From NCBI RefSeq assembly GCF_900101595.1, contig NZ_FMYY01000010.1, forward strand, positions 62,001 through 126,000: 64,000 nucleotides of DNA, written 5' to 3'. The translations under genes were made by a program, and so were the position numbers. The notes below the pieces were generated by a model. It made no database searches. It was not told where the DNA came from and saw only the letters and a list, made by a program, of their open reading frames with translations. Positions 1-7,262 of this stretch are shown in pieces (position 1 is the first letter of the stretch; every line of letters begins with the position of its first letter). This DNA comes from Paenibacillus sp. cl123. GTDB taxonomy: Bacteria > Bacillota > Bacilli > Paenibacillales > NBRC-103111.

Positions 1-2
1 GC

Positions 3-644
3 GTCTCCAGCAATCTCCTGGAGCTGATCGGCAACTTCAAGTCGCTGATGAAGGACCGGCAGTTTGCCGGCTATGCGCTGGCTCAAGGCATTATGATCGC
101 AGGCGTGTTCGCCTACGTATCCGGCACTCCGTTTATTTATCAGAAGATTTACGGCGCGTCGCCGCAATTATTCGCCTTTCTGTTCGGCTCCAACGGAATC
201 AGTCTGATCATCGGCTCGCAGGTCGTGGGGCGGCTTGCCCATCGGATCTCCGAACGGCGTTTTCTTGTCATCGGCCTGCTGCTGTCGGTCGCGGCGAGTT
301 TCACGGTGCTGCTCGTGGTGCTGTTTCAAGGGCCGTTATTCGCATTGGTTATTCCGCTGTTTTTCTTCGTCGCTTCCATCGGGATGACGGCGACCGCTTC
401 GTTTTCCCTCGCGATGGAGACTCAGAGCCGACTGGCGGGCAGCGCTGCGGCTCTGCTGGGGCTGATTCCATTTTTGCTCGGAGCGGTCACCTCGCCCTTA
501 GTAGGGATCGCAGGTGAAGATACGGCCGTTCCTCTGGGGATCATCATCTTGGCGACAAGCGTGCTGGCTCTTTTGTCTTATCTCGGCTTGGCCAGAGGAC
601 CGGTTGGGAAAACGGGCCGCGCTTCTGCGGAGAGCCAGGGTTAG
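3..644 (+). CDS. MFS multidrug efflux transporter, Bcr/CflA-type, C-terminal part
   Basis: The open frame runs from the left edge, so the N-terminal half is missing; the ATG at 48 is internal to a longer protein. The visible 214 residues hold about six hydrophobic segments and end in a short polar tail. The segment AYVSGTPFIYQKIYG is typical of the seventh helix region of Bcr/CflA drug-resistance transporters (MFS, DHA1), which export drugs from the cytoplasm by proton antiport. Family assignment is from recognised sequence character; the substrate is unknown. Its neighbour is another MFS exporter on the same strand. Confidence 0.75.
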   Translation, partial: VSSNLLELIGNFKSLMKDRQFAGYALAQGIMIAGVFAYVSGTPFIYQKIYGASPQLFAFLFGSNGISLIIGSQVVGRLAHRISERRFLVIGLLLSVAASFTVLLVVLFQGPLFALVIPLFFFVASIGMTATASFSLAMETQSRLAGSAAALLGLIPFLLGAVTSPLVGIAGEDTAVPLGIIILATSVLALLSYLGLARGPVGKTGRASAESQG

Positions 645-748
645 CCATCAACTTTAGCAATCGGGAAGAAATGCAGGCCACGGGCACATGTTAAAATAGG
701 TAAGAAACATCATATCCATTGCAAGAGATATAGGAGAGGAGCAAGAAA

Positions 749-2245
749 GTGAGTACTGTACATGCAAAACCATCGCAGACAAGCGGAGGGACATTCGGGA
801 GCAAGGGCAATTTCCTCGTCATCATGGTCATGATCCTCGGTGTGTTTGTCGCGATTCTGAATGAAACGCTCTTGAATGTGGCGTTGTCGAAAATTATGGC
901 CGATATCGGGATAGAGCCAAGCAAAGCCCAATGGCTGAGCACGGGATATCTGCTTGTCATCGGGGTGCTGATTCCGGTCACCGCGTATCTTATCCAGCGT
1001 TTTACGACGAGGGGATTGTTCCTGACGGCCATGGGACTGTTTTTCGTGGGAACCTGCATCGCGGCCATAGCGCCGGGCTTCGGTATGCTGCTTGCCGGCC
1101 GGGTGCTGCAGGCTGCGGGAACGGGGCTGCTGTTTCCTCTGCTGACCAATGTGGTGTTCTCCGTCGTTCCGCTGGAGAAGCGGGGCTCCGCCATGGGGAC
1201 GATCGGGATCGTGATCACGTTCGCTCCCGCCATCGGACCTACCTTGTCCGGCATTATCGTGGAGCATTTCAGCTGGCGGGTGCTGTTCTACGGGGTGCTG
1301 CCGATCGCGTTGTTCGTTATTATTTTTGCTTACGCGAAGCTTAAAAATGTCACGGAGACGACAAATCCGAAAATAGACGTGTTGTCCCTGCTGCTCTCGA
1401 CGATCGGCTTCGGAGGGATTGTGTACGGCTTCAGCAGCGCGGGCGAAGGGCATGGGGGCTGGGCGAGTCCTCAAGTGCTGACGCCTGTTCTGATCGGTCT
1501 GGCCGCATTGACGCTGTTCACCTGGAGACAGCTTAAGCTGAAGCAGCCCTTGCTCGATCTGCGGACGTTCACCTACCGCATCTTCCGCGTGTCGACCGTC
1601 ATCATGATGATCGTGATGATGGCGATGTTCTCCGCCATGATGCTGCTGCCGATTTTTCTGCAAAACGCGCTCGGCTACAGTCCGCTGGAGGCGGGGCTGG
1701 TCATGCTGCCGGGCGGCATCCTGATGGGCATCATGTCTCCGATCACAGGCCGGCTTTTCGATAAATTCGGCGCCAAGTGGCTGGCCATCGTCGGGCTGGC
1801 GCTGATCGGCAATACGCTGTGGCAGTTCGCTTCCATCACGCTGTCAACGTCCTACAGCACGATCATGATCATGAACACGCTGCTGATGCTGGGTATCTCC
1901 ATGCTGATGATGCCGGTCATGACCAATGCGCTCAATGAGCTGCCGCCTGCGCTTTATGCGCACGGCACCGCCATTATCAGCACGCTCCAGCAGGTGTCGG
2001 GAGCGGTCGGCACCGCCTTGCTGGTGACGATCATGACGATCAGCTCCGCCGGCTACGCGGCAAACGCAGGGAATGTTCCTGCGGCCGAGCTGAAGGCATT
2101 GTCCTTGATCGCGGGGATGAGAAGCGCGTTCCTGCTGGCCTTCGCCCTGGTGGCGCTTGCCTGGCTCGCTTCATTCCTGCTGAAGCGCGCCGTTCCGCCG
2201 CAAGGCGACAATGAGCTGAATGGGCACCGGGCGCCTGCGCACTGA
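749..2245 (+). CDS. MFS multidrug exporter, DHA2 (EmrB/QacA) family
   Basis: This 498-residue integral membrane protein is of the usual size for the 14-helix DHA2 family of proton-driven drug exporters. Near the N-terminus it has the helix-1 pattern LNETLLNVALSKIMADI, followed by QWLSTGYLL, and a motif C-like stretch (GPTLSGIIVEHFSWR) that marks antiporters. The start is GTG at 749, chosen because an AGGAGAGGAG ribosome binding site lies just upstream and the sequence SKAQWLSTGY is in phase. It is monocistronic as far as can be seen and converges on the minus-strand ada operon, with a long hairpin between them. Substrate unknown. Confidence 0.88.
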   Translation: MSTVHAKPSQTSGGTFGSKGNFLVIMVMILGVFVAILNETLLNVALSKIMADIGIEPSKAQWLSTGYLLVIGVLIPVTAYLIQRFTTRGLFLTAMGLFFVGTCIAAIAPGFGMLLAGRVLQAAGTGLLFPLLTNVVFSVVPLEKRGSAMGTIGIVITFAPAIGPTLSGIIVEHFSWRVLFYGVLPIALFVIIFAYAKLKNVTETTNPKIDVLSLLLSTIGFGGIVYGFSSAGEGHGGWASPQVLTPVLIGLAALTLFTWRQLKLKQPLLDLRTFTYRIFRVSTVIMMIVMMAMFSAMMLLPIFLQNALGYSPLEAGLVMLPGGILMGIMSPITGRLFDKFGAKWLAIVGLALIGNTLWQFASITLSTSYSTIMIMNTLLMLGISMLMMPVMTNALNELPPALYAHGTAIISTLQQVSGAVGTALLVTIMTISSAGYAANAGNVPAAELKALSLIAGMRSAFLLAFALVALAWLASFLLKRAVPPQGDNELNGHRAPAH

Positions 2246-2297
2246 TTGACGGGTGCGTGCTCAGTGAGCGAGCCGCCTGGCAGGGCGAGATATTTGG

Positions 2298-2352
2298 AAA
2301 AGAAAGACGCCAGGCATTTCTCGGAACGACGGGAAATGCCTGGCGTCTTTGC
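2298..2352 (-). terminator. Long intrinsic terminator of the ada operon, probably bidirectional
   Basis: An 18-bp perfect inverted repeat has arms at 2303-2320 and 2333-2350 and a 12-nt loop. On the minus strand the stem is followed by a T-rich tract (TCTTTCTTTTCC), as expected for termination of the adaA-adaB-oxygenase transcript. On the plus strand only TTT follows, so it may also stop the DHA2 exporter transcript, less efficiently. Confidence 0.85.
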
Positions 2353-2373
2353 GCATCTGTCTCTTCCTGGACC

Positions 2374-3192
2374 TTATTCCGCGTCGTGAAAAACGAGGCC
2401 CAGACTGTACCTGGTCCCGGCAGTAACCGTGCTGACGCCGTGGCGCAGCGTCGTCCGATAAGTGCCGCGGGAGCCGCCAACGGGCCGGTACCTTGTCGGG
2501 AATATCAGCGCATCCCCCTGCTCCAGGGCGATGGCTTGACCGCGGCTCTGGGCCCGGGGCCGCTGCTCGACGAGCAGAAACTCGCCTCCCTCGTAATCTT
2601 CTCCCCGCTGGTTCAGCAGTACAACAACCTGGAAGGGAAAATACACCTTCCCGTATAAGTCCTGATGCAGACAGTTGTAGCCCCCGGCTTCGTACTTCAG
2701 GATCAGCGGCGTGGAGCGCGTTTGCCCCTCCCGGTGGCACAGGCCGAGAAATTCCTCCAGCTCCAAGGGGTAAGCGGTAGGCTCTCCCAAGCGCGTCATC
2801 CACCGGTTGGCGGTCTGCGCGAGACCGGGATACAGCCCTTCGCGGAGCTGGCGGAGCGGAGCAAGCAGCGGAGCCGCATAATATTTGTACTCCCCGACGC
2901 CGAACCGGTAGCGGCTCATATCGATGGTGCTGCGGAACAGCGCGTCCCTCCCGTACGTGCCGATCAGCTGTGTGCACTGCGCCGGCGCTAGCAGCGCAGG
3001 GAGCCTGGCGTATCCTTCCTCATCCAGCAGCTGTCCGATGCTGTCCCAGTCCAGAAGGTCAAGCTGCCGAGCAAGCTGGGCGGCTGAGCCGCCTGCAAGA
3101 AAGTCTGCAGGCACCTCAGCCGCATACTCCGCGGCGCGGCGCTCGGCCGGCTGGCCCGGCATGTCTGACTGTTCAACGGAGCGGTCAGACAT
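2374..3192 (-). CDS. 2OG-Fe(II) oxygenase next to alkylation-repair genes (DUF2086-like)
   Basis: The 272-residue protein has the iron-binding triad of the 2-oxoglutarate dioxygenase double-stranded beta-helix fold: H176-x-D178 in YNCLHQDLYGK, distal H251 and the 2OG-binding R261 in GTRYSLGLVFHD. It resembles the DUF2086 group, described as oxygenases for alkylated DNA and often encoded beside ada. It overlaps the end of adaB by 8 nt and is the last gene of the operon, which supports a job in oxidative dealkylation of damaged bases, analogous to AlkB although not obviously close to it. The start at 3192 has a GAGG site 8 nt upstream; an in-frame ATG at 3162 is an alternative. Fold assignment is firm; the substrate is inferred from context. 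Confidence 0.82.
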   Translation of the reverse strand: MSDRSVEQSDMPGQPAERRAAEYAAEVPADFLAGGSAAQLARQLDLLDWDSIGQLLDEEGYARLPALLAPAQCTQLIGTYGRDALFRSTIDMSRYRFGVGEYKYYAAPLLAPLRQLREGLYPGLAQTANRWMTRLGEPTAYPLELEEFLGLCHREGQTRSTPLILKYEAGGYNCLHQDLYGKVYFPFQVVVLLNQRGEDYEGGEFLLVEQRPRAQSRGQAIALEQGDALIFPTRYRPVGGSRGTYRTTLRHGVSTVTAGTRYSLGLVFHDAE

Positions 3193-3727
3193 GCCGGACG
3201 CCTCGCGCAGCGGCGGCCTGCTCCAGCTCCAGCAGCCTCGTCTTCATGTCCATGCCGCCGCGGTAGCCGGTGAGGGCGCCGCCCTTGCCGATGACGCGGT
3301 GGCAAGGCACCGGAATAAGAATGGGATTGGCGCCGATCGCGGCGCCAACGGCGCGGCTGGCCGCCGGGCGTCCGATGAGAGCGGCGATGTCGGAGTATGA
3401 CTTCGTCTCACCGTAGGGGATGCCGGCGAGCGCTTGCCATACCGCCTGCTGGAAGGAGGTTCCCCGTTGATCGAAGGGCAGGGTGAAGGCTGTGCGCTCG
3501 CCGCGCAAATATTCAATGAGCTGGCTTGCATACGGCGCAAGCTTCGCATCGTCGCGTACGAGCTGCCAATCCGGCAGCCGGGCGTCCGCCCATTGCTTCA
3601 GCTCGTCCATAGTCCCCTGCTGGGCGCCTACAAAGCAAAGTCCGGACAAAGTGGCGGCAAGGTGAAGGGTCCAGTCCTCGTAGATGAGCAGCGACCAGTA
3701 AAGCTTTGAATCATTGTGAGTTTCCAT
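3185..3727 (-). CDS. adaB: Methylated-DNA-[protein]-cysteine S-methyltransferase (AdaB/Ogt type)
   Basis: This 180-residue suicide enzyme removes methyl groups from O6-methylguanine by transferring them to its own cysteine. The active-site PCHRV is at residues 141-145 (C142), followed by the conserved GGALTGYRGG loop; the helix-turn-helix segment GETKSYSDIAALIG is also clear. The start was set at ATG 3727 rather than the in-frame ATG at 3736, because AGGGGAGG abuts the first ATG with no spacing but lies 9 nt from the second. The start overlaps the end of adaA and the stop overlaps the oxygenase, so the three proteins are probably translationally coupled. Confidence 0.93.
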   Translation of the reverse strand: METHNDSKLYWSLLIYEDWTLHLAATLSGLCFVGAQQGTMDELKQWADARLPDWQLVRDDAKLAPYASQLIEYLRGERTAFTLPFDQRGTSFQQAVWQALAGIPYGETKSYSDIAALIGRPAASRAVGAAIGANPILIPVPCHRVIGKGGALTGYRGGMDMKTRLLELEQAAAARGVRHV

Positions 3728-4292
3728 GCTCGGCATCCTCCCCTGCTTTCTGATGGTGTTCGCGGAAGCCGGCCGGCGTCCGGCCTGTCTTCTTCTTGAA
3801 CAGCGTAATGAAATATGGCGTATTGGGCATCCCTACGAGCTGGCCGATCGCCGAGACGGTTTTATCCGATCCGATCAAATATTGCTTCGCCCGCTCGACG
3901 CGTTTGCTCTGGATATAAGCGACGGGCGTGACGCCCAAAATCCGGCGGAACGTTCTGTGCAGATGATACGGACTTCCGTGAGCAATGTCGGCGAGTCCCT
4001 CCAAGGTCAGATGCTCCCCATAATGAGTATCGATATATGCGGTCAGCGCGCCGATCCACTCCTCATCGGGCAGACGTTGTCCGACCGGCTTGCAGCGTTT
4101 GCAGGGCCGGTACCCGCCGGACATGGCTTGCTCCGCCGTGCGGAACAAGCTGATATGATCGGGCCGCGGAGGCCGTGACTTGCAGGAGGGCCGGCAGAAG
4201 ATGCCTGTCGTGCGGACGGCATAAAAAAACTGGCCGTCATAAGCGGCGTTATTCTCGAGTATGGCCCGCCATCTCTCCTCGGTTATGATCAT
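3711..4292 (-). CDS. adaA: AdaA: methylphosphotriester-DNA methyltransferase and AraC-type activator
   Basis: The 193-residue protein has an N-terminal Ada zinc domain and a C-terminal AraC helix-turn-helix. The four zinc cysteines C33, C37, C64 and C67 have exactly the spacing of E. coli Ada C38/C42/C69/C72; the first is the methyl acceptor from phosphotriesters. Methylation of that residue converts the family into a transcriptional activator. The separate AdaA and AdaB polypeptides match B. subtilis organisation rather than the fused enterobacterial Ada. The start has GAGGTG 10 nt upstream. It is the first gene of the operon and probably autoregulates it. Confidence 0.93.
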   Translation of the reverse strand: MIITEERWRAILENNAAYDGQFFYAVRTTGIFCRPSCKSRPPRPDHISLFRTAEQAMSGGYRPCKRCKPVGQRLPDEEWIGALTAYIDTHYGEHLTLEGLADIAHGSPYHLHRTFRRILGVTPVAYIQSKRVERAKQYLIGSDKTVSAIGQLVGMPNTPYFITLFKKKTGRTPAGFREHHQKAGEDAEHGNSQ

Positions 4293-4317
4293 CCTGGAAC
4301 ACCTCGCTTTCCCTACC

Positions 4318-4345
4318 AGTATAACCTATGAAAGCAAGATGTGAA
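4318..4345 (-). promoter_or_regulatory. Promoter of the ada operon
   Basis: On the minus strand TTCACA (4345-4340) is separated by 16 bp from TATACT (4323-4318), each 5/6 to the sigma-A consensus. Predicted transcription begins near 4311, about 20 nt before the adaA start. I did not recognise an Ada-binding box with certainty. Confidence 0.65.
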
Positions 4346-4460
4346 CGCCTCGCGCGATGGAACAGCAAGATAACGAAATAAGGCTGAACGTCTTACGGCG
4401 TCTGTGGAAGCCGCGCGTAACCCAAGAAAGCGAAGCTTGTACGCACGTTCGGAGATTTCA

Positions 4461-4506
4461 AGAAAAAGACCCCCGAATCGCGCAATGCTGCGCGAATCGG
4501 AAGTCT
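4461..4506 (-). terminator. Intrinsic terminator of the Hfq-like gene
   Basis: On the minus strand a GC-rich stem (CCGATTCGCGCA pairing with TGCGCGATTCGG, one mismatch) is flanked by AGAC/GTCT extensions and followed by TTTTTCTT. It lies 20-60 nt after the stop codon of the gene at 4525-5355. Confidence 0.85.
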
Positions 4507-4524
4507 GTCTCATGCTTGGCTCAG

Positions 4525-5355
4525 CTAGGCAGAAGGGGAATTCTTCTGAATCTTCGCCGGGTTATTGATTTTGTAGGGAACCGGGTGCTTGGTCAGCTTC
4601 TTGGCGACCAGCTTGCCCTCGAACGTAAGCTGGTCGCCAACCTCCAGCTCCAGCTTCTTCAGTGTGGCGCTATGGCTCGACCAGGCTTCGCCCAGCTCCA
4701 CGGCCGGCTCGGCGATCGCAACCTGCTCATAGACGACAACTTCATCATCCGTATCCGAGAAATGATTCGGTACGGTCACGAACGCTTTGACGGTGGCCGT
4801 CATGCGGACCTTTTCCTCGGGCAGCTGGAGCTTCGGAGCCTTCGCCTGCTTTGCCTTGCCCTTCGGCTTCTCCGCCGGGATCGCGGACGGCTCAGAAGCT
4901 TCGGATTCCGTCGCGGAGGCCATGACGGGTTCAGCTCCCCGGGCTGGCGCGGGTTCCGCTGCCGCTGCCGGGGCTGGGGAAGCGGCTGCGTTTTCGCTCT
5001 CCGCGGCTTCCGTCGGAACCGCCTGCTCCGCGGCCGCTTCGACAGGCTCCTGGGCTGCCGTTTCCGCCGGCCCTTCCGCGTCGGAGGAGAGCCGCTGCAC
5101 GAAGCCGGACGCCTGCATTTCCTTCAAATAGGAGGGGTGGATGCAATGCCGCCGCTGATCGTCGAATTCAATGACCGCGGTGATCGGATCGACCATACCC
5201 ACGATGCGGCAGTTATGGCTTGTCCCGTTTTTTTTGTACAAAAAAAGCTTCAATTTGGTAGATTTCTCGCTCAGCAGTCCCCAGCTTTTGCATTGCTCGA
5301 TCAGGGAAGCCTCGTCTTCGAAGGGCTGATACTGGATAGGTTCGATAACGGACAT
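4525..5355 (-). CDS. Protein with Sm/Hfq-like N-terminal domain, low-complexity linker and C-terminal domain
   Basis: This 276-residue protein has three parts. Residues 32-82 (KLKLFLYKKNGTSHNCRIVG, then VIEFDD and HCIHPSYLKEM) follow the Sm1/Sm2 layout of Hfq: a strand with NG, a G-x-(hydrophobic) turn and a basic H-x-x-Y/L-K segment. Residues 90-200 are rich in Ala, Glu and Pro. Residues 205-276 form a predicted beta-rich domain (VRMTATVKAFVTVPNHF, LELEVGDQLTFEGKLVAKKL). The start was set at ATG 5355 with AAAGGCGG 6 nt upstream; the frame continues further upstream without a ribosome binding site. Function is not established. RNA binding is an inference from the Sm-like pattern. Confidence 0.6.
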   Translation of the reverse strand: MSVIEPIQYQPFEDEASLIEQCKSWGLLSEKSTKLKLFLYKKNGTSHNCRIVGMVDPITAVIEFDDQRRHCIHPSYLKEMQASGFVQRLSSDAEGPAETAAQEPVEAAAEQAVPTEAAESENAAASPAPAAAAEPAPARGAEPVMASATESEASEPSAIPAEKPKGKAKQAKAPKLQLPEEKVRMTATVKAFVTVPNHFSDTDDEVVVYEQVAIAEPAVELGEAWSSHSATLKKLELEVGDQLTFEGKLVAKKLTKHPVPYKINNPAKIQKNSPSA

Positions 5356-5435
5356 AATGTGCCGCCTTTCCGCTATAAGTTTTCTACCGTCCATTGTACC
5401 ATTTTTCGCTGTGCGCTTCGAGATGGGCGAAACAA

Positions 5436-5452
5436 AGTCAGAAAAGGTCAAA
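5436..5452 (+). promoter_or_regulatory. Possible CtsR-type heptad repeat
   Basis: AGTCAGA-AAA-GGTCAAA matches the CtsR operator pattern RGTCAAA-NAN-RGTCAAA with one mismatch, and further GTCAAAG and AGTCAG half-repeats follow at once. It lies between the divergent Hfq-like gene and hsp20, about 90 bp upstream of the hsp20 -35 box, so it is not in the usual place over the promoter core. Confidence 0.35.
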
Positions 5453-5539
5453 GTCAAAGAAAGTCAGTATTTATGCCAGCTGCTTCACGCAAACCGCCGA
5501 TTTTACGCGTATACGCCTTATTTTGAACCGATATGGTTT

Positions 5540-5569
5540 TTGATGGATATCGGCCTTCGCGGGTATAAT
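5540..5569 (+). promoter_or_regulatory. Promoter of hsp20
   Basis: TTGATG (5540-5545) and a perfect TATAAT (5564-5569) are separated by 18 bp. Predicted start of transcription is near 5576, about 40 nt before the coding start. No CIRCE (TTAGCACTC) element is visible. Confidence 0.7.
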
Positions 5570-5617
5570 AAGGACATAGCAAGAAACAAACAACCTTATA
5601 CGAGGAGGAGATTATGT

Positions 5618-6061
5618 ATGTTCGATCTGGTTCCATTCCGCAGAAGAAATGAAGAATTGCTCGGCCAAATGCTGAGAACCTTCAACGATGCTTTCGACCA
5701 AGAGCTGCTGGCTCCGCTTCATAGCAACACGCGTTCATTCCGCACGGATATCCGCGAGACGGATACTGGCTATTTAATAGAAGCAGAGCTGCCGGGGTTT
5801 GCGAAGGAAGACATTGATATCGACGTAAACGATAAATATTTGACGATCCGGGCCAAGCGCAACCAGGTGGAGGAAGAGAAGGACGAGCAGGGCAAGATTA
5901 TCCGCCGCGAGCGGCATTACGGCGAGTTCGCCCGTCAGTTCTATGTGGAAGGCATTGAGGAAGAAGGCATTAAGGCGAAGCTGCAGGACGGCGTGCTGAA
6001 GCTGGATATTCCGAAGAAAGCCAAGAAAGAGCCGGCAAACAGACGGATCGGGATCGAATAA
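5618..6061 (+). CDS. Small heat-shock protein, Hsp20/alpha-crystallin family
   Basis: The 147-residue protein has the alpha-crystallin domain from about residue 40 (DIRETDTGYLIEAELPGFAKEDIDIDV) to the C-terminal consensus (GVLKLDIPKK), plus an N-terminal arm and a short basic tail. It acts as an ATP-independent holdase that binds unfolding proteins in the cytoplasm. The start at 5618 is in frame with AGGAGGAG 7 nt upstream; the closer ATG at 5614 is out of frame. It opens the chaperone cluster and has its own promoter and terminator. Confidence 0.93.
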   Translation: MFDLVPFRRRNEELLGQMLRTFNDAFDQELLAPLHSNTRSFRTDIRETDTGYLIEAELPGFAKEDIDIDVNDKYLTIRAKRNQVEEEKDEQGKIIRRERHYGEFARQFYVEGIEEEGIKAKLQDGVLKLDIPKKAKKEPANRRIGIE

Positions 6062-6074
6062 ACGTCCTGATAAA

Positions 6075-6115
6075 GGTACGATGGAAGGTATGCAGCCTTA
6101 CTGTCGTACCTTTTT
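6075..6115 (+). terminator. Intrinsic terminator after hsp20
   Basis: Arms GGTACGA (6075-6081) and TCGTACC (6104-6110), with further internal AAGG/CCTT pairing, are followed by TTTTT. It separates hsp20 from the J-protein gene, which therefore depends on readthrough or an unseen promoter. Confidence 0.8.
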
Positions 6116-6176
6116 CTGCAGCAATCGGTTTGACCTTAGCTGATCAATGCATCCGTATCGGTAAGGAGGGGCGCAG

Positions 6177-7169
6177 ATGAAAGCTGCGAAAGATTATTAC
6201 GAAATACTCGGCGTTACGCGCGCCGCGGGGAAAGACGAGATCAAGAAGGCATACAAGAAGCTTGCCAAGCAGTATCACCCCGACGTGAACAAAACGCCGG
6301 AAGCCGAGCGGCGCTTCAAGGAAGTGCAGGAGGCGTATGAGACGCTTTCCGACGATGAGAACCGCAAGAGCTATGACCGGTACGGCGAGCGCTGGCGGGA
6401 GGCCGCGCAAGCCGGCGCACAAGGCAGCTGGGGGACGGCAGGCGCGCATGGCTCCGGCTTCGGACAGCGGGAAGGAAATCCGTTTGGAAGCAAGACGGGG
6501 TATGGCTATGGCGGAATGGGCGGCGCGGGGGAACCCGGCATCGATATCGAAGATTTGCTGGGCGGCTTCTTTGGCGGCGGTAGTTCGCGGGGAGCTGGAG
6601 GCTTCGGATTTTTCGCCGGGGGCGATCCGTGGAACGAGCCGCGGGGACATGCCGACGCGGAGGCGGAGCTGGCAGTGACGCTGGACGAAGCGGTGAGCGG
6701 CGGCAAGGTGCAGGTAACGGTGGACGGGAAAGAGCTGAGCGTGAAGCTGCCTGCCTCCATCAAGGACGGGCAGCGCATCCGGCTGAAGAGAATGGGACGC
6801 GCGAGGCGTGACGGCGAGCGGGGCGATCTGTACGTGACGCTTCGGCTGAAGCCGGACCCTGTGTTTGCTGCCGACGGCTACGAGCTGTCAGCCGAGCTGC
6901 GGATCGCTCCCTGGCAGGCTGCGCTTGGGACGGAAGCGCAGCTTCGGCTGCCCGGCGGCAGCTCGCTCAGGGTGAAGGTGCCTGCGGGCGTGGACAGCGG
7001 GCAGAAGCTGAGGCTTGCCGGCAAAGGCTTGCGCAAGCCGGACGGAACTTCCGGCGACCTGCTGGTCCGGCTGACCGTTACCGTGCCCGAGCCGCGCTCG
7101 GAACGCGTCAAGGAGCTGTATCGGCAGCTGGCCGAGGAGCAGCCTTTCGAACCGCGGTTTAACGGGTAA
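6177..7169 (+). CDS. CbpA-like J-domain co-chaperone
   Basis: The 330-residue protein has an N-terminal J domain (residues 5-70) with the HPD motif at 34-36 that stimulates DnaK ATPase. A Gly/Phe-rich linker and two C-terminal peptide-binding beta domains follow (from about residue 160). The CxxCxGxG zinc finger of DnaJ is absent, which places it with the class II/CbpA group. GGAGGGG is 6 nt before the ATG. It lies between hsp20 and clpB and probably works with DnaK and ClpB in disaggregation. Confidence 0.9.
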   Translation: MKAAKDYYEILGVTRAAGKDEIKKAYKKLAKQYHPDVNKTPEAERRFKEVQEAYETLSDDENRKSYDRYGERWREAAQAGAQGSWGTAGAHGSGFGQREGNPFGSKTGYGYGGMGGAGEPGIDIEDLLGGFFGGGSSRGAGGFGFFAGGDPWNEPRGHADAEAELAVTLDEAVSGGKVQVTVDGKELSVKLPASIKDGQRIRLKRMGRARRDGERGDLYVTLRLKPDPVFAADGYELSAELRIAPWQAALGTEAQLRLPGGSSLRVKVPAGVDSGQKLRLAGKGLRKPDGTSGDLLVRLTVTVPEPRSERVKELYRQLAEEQPFEPRFNG

Positions 7170-7262
7170 CCCATACGTAGAAGCATATACATGAAGAACA
7201 GCTATAGATAGCATGCATGCAACGCTATGGAGAGCTTTGTTTCGAGAAATGGAGGAATGAAG

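Noticed and set aside
710-1663. Long minus-strand frame opposite the DHA2 exporter
   Set aside because: His/Gln/Arg-rich shadow of a GC-rich gene with no ribosome binding site; the plus strand encodes a recognised family.
5357-5617. N-terminal extension of Hsp20
   Set aside because: The upstream codons cross the promoter with a perfect TATAAT, and the strong Shine-Dalgarno sequence precedes ATG 5618.
5540-5617. CIRCE element controlling the chaperone genes
   Set aside because: No TTAGCACTC-N9-GAGTGCTAA or close variant is present near hsp20, the J-protein gene or clpB.
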